8,102 nt of DNA, taken from JBMYQA01 sp049600855 (GTDB lineage Bacteria > Bacteroidota > Bacteroidia > Cytophagales > Flammeovirgaceae). A model generated the notes under the pieces. The model saw only the letters and a list, made by a program, of their open reading frames with translations, made no database searches and was not told the origin of the DNA. Where the stretch lies: the NCBI GenBank assembly GCA_049600855.1, contig JBMYQA010000280.1:1-8102 (forward strand), read 5' to 3'. The position numbers and the translations under genes were made by a program. Below, one piece after another: positions 7,703 to 8,102 of this stretch (its first letter is position 1; each line of letters opens with the position of its first letter).

Positions 7703-8047
7703 ATGGATATAAAACAACTCAGCCTATACGTGATGGCTGGATTTTATTTTCTTGCTGGGGTAAATCACTTTATCATGCCAAAATTTTACCTGAAAATCAT
7801 GCCTCCTTACCTGCCAAAACCAAAGCTATTAAATTTACTTAGTGGTTTCGCTGAAATGTTGCTGGCTATTTTATTGTTATTTTCAATAACTTCCCATTGG
7901 GCCGCATGGGGAATAATTGTACTACTATGCGCTGTTTTTCCTGCAAACATTTATCATCACCAAAGGTCAAAAAACAAAGCTTTGACTTTAATCAGGCTGC
8001 CCATGCAATTCTTATTCATTGCATGGGCATGGTGGCATACCTTTTAA
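7703..8047 (+). CDS. DoxX-like four-helix inner-membrane protein
   Basis: A 114-residue hydrophobic protein with four predicted membrane helices at about 6-23, 43-61, 64-82 and 95-111. The motifs AGVNHFIMPKFYLKIMPPYLPKP (18-40, between helices 1 and 2), SGFAEM (47-52), CAVFPANIYHH (76-86) and IRLPMQFLFIAWAW (97-110) are those of short DoxX-family membrane proteins common in Bacteroidota and Proteobacteria. The DoxX fold is shared with quinone- or redox-linked subunits, but the role of these short stand-alone versions is not settled. The length is typical and the gene complete. It starts 10 bp after the DUF7832-like stop, so it is the second gene of a probable operon. A long inverted repeat lies in its last 50 bp (listed separately). 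Confidence 0.88.
   Translation: MDIKQLSLYVMAGFYFLAGVNHFIMPKFYLKIMPPYLPKPKLLNLLSGFAEMLLAILLLFSITSHWAAWGIIVLLCAVFPANIYHHQRSKNKALTLIRLPMQFLFIAWAWWHTF
7998..8029. repeat. Perfect 12-bp inverted repeat inside the 3' end of the DoxX-like gene
   Basis: TGCCCATGCAAT (7998-8009) and ATTGCATGGGCA (8018-8029) are exact reverse complements around the 8-nt loop TCTTATTC. The repeat lies in coding sequence for residues 99-109, ending 15 bp before the stop codon. There is no direct T-tract, only CCTTTTAA about 12 bp further on, so it is not a classic terminator, but it would form a stable mRNA hairpin near the operon end. Confidence 0.7.
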
Positions 8048-8062
8048 GCAGCAATTCTCACT

Positions 8063-8102
8063 TTGTCATCTTGAACGATAGTGAAAGATCTACGTGCCCA
8101 TT
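8063..8102. repeat. Start of an interspersed palindromic repeat (GTCATCnTGAACG type), cut by window end
   Basis: The stretch TTGTCATCTTGAACGATAG followed by TGAAAGATCT closely resembles, from memory, the widespread bacterial repeat with core GTCATCCTGAACGAAGTGAAGGATCT, present in many copies between genes in Bacteroidota and other phyla. The arms ATCTT (8068-8072) and AAGAT (8085-8089) pair imperfectly towards the centre, as in those elements. It begins 15 bp after the DoxX stop and runs off the window, so its full length and orientation are unknown. No multi-copy check was possible. Confidence 0.55.

Noticed and set aside
1..8102. Defence system, CRISPR array, insertion sequence, tRNA or rRNA
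   Set aside because: I found no direct-repeat array, transposase or terminal repeats, tRNA-like cloverleaf or rRNA sequence on either strand. All long open frames belong to the genes listed.

Overview
The window is about 8.1 kb of AT-rich chromosomal DNA that looks like a free-living Bacteroidota, most likely of the Cytophagales or a related marine/soil lineage. This rests on gene content: a TPR sensor histidine kinase of the Bacteroidota type, an S46 dipeptidyl-peptidase with the diagnostic residues, a cytoplasmic GH13 enzyme of a lineage common in Bacteroidota, and a DUF547 protein. It is also supported by the lack of Shine-Dalgarno sequences and by promoter candidates of the Bacteroidota form (TTTG, about 19 bp, TAnnTTTG). 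The genus cannot be named from the sequence alone.

Left part, minus strand: positions 1-1829 hold the N-terminal 609 residues of a signal-peptide/TPR/transmembrane/coiled-coil/HisKA histidine kinase. Its ATPase domain lies beyond the left edge. A 218-bp gap (1830-2047) contains a clear hairpin terminator for the next gene and a small inverted repeat upstream of the kinase. At 2048-4210 is a complete secreted S46 peptidase whose numbering and S1 residue (Gly673) point to DPP7-like specificity. A 288-bp gap (4211-4498) holds a G-U-containing hairpin in the putative peptidase leader and a strong terminator for the GH13 gene. At 4499-6196 is a cytoplasmic GH13 alpha-amylase-family enzyme with all catalytic residues present.

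Right part, plus strand: a 93-bp divergent intergenic region (6197-6289) may contain two face-to-face promoters sharing one -7 box. It separates the GH13 gene from a DUF547 protein gene (6290-7009). After a 215-bp gap with a good promoter candidate, a small soluble protein (7225-7692, resembling DUF7832) and a four-helix DoxX-like membrane protein (7703-8047) form a probable two-gene operon with a 10-bp gap. The last roughly 40 bp look like the start of a widespread interspersed palindromic repeat (core GTCATCnTGAACGnnAGTGAAnGATCT), cut by the window end.

The genes do not form an obvious single pathway. The peptidase (extracytoplasmic peptide breakdown) and GH13 enzyme (intracellular alpha-glucan turnover) are nutrient-processing functions, the kinase is a stand-alone sensor, and the plus-strand genes are conserved but poorly characterised. 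I see no defence island, mobile element, CRISPR or RNA gene, and no convincing new system. The points worth checking are regulatory structures, two TTG starts, and the DUF7832-like/DoxX pair.
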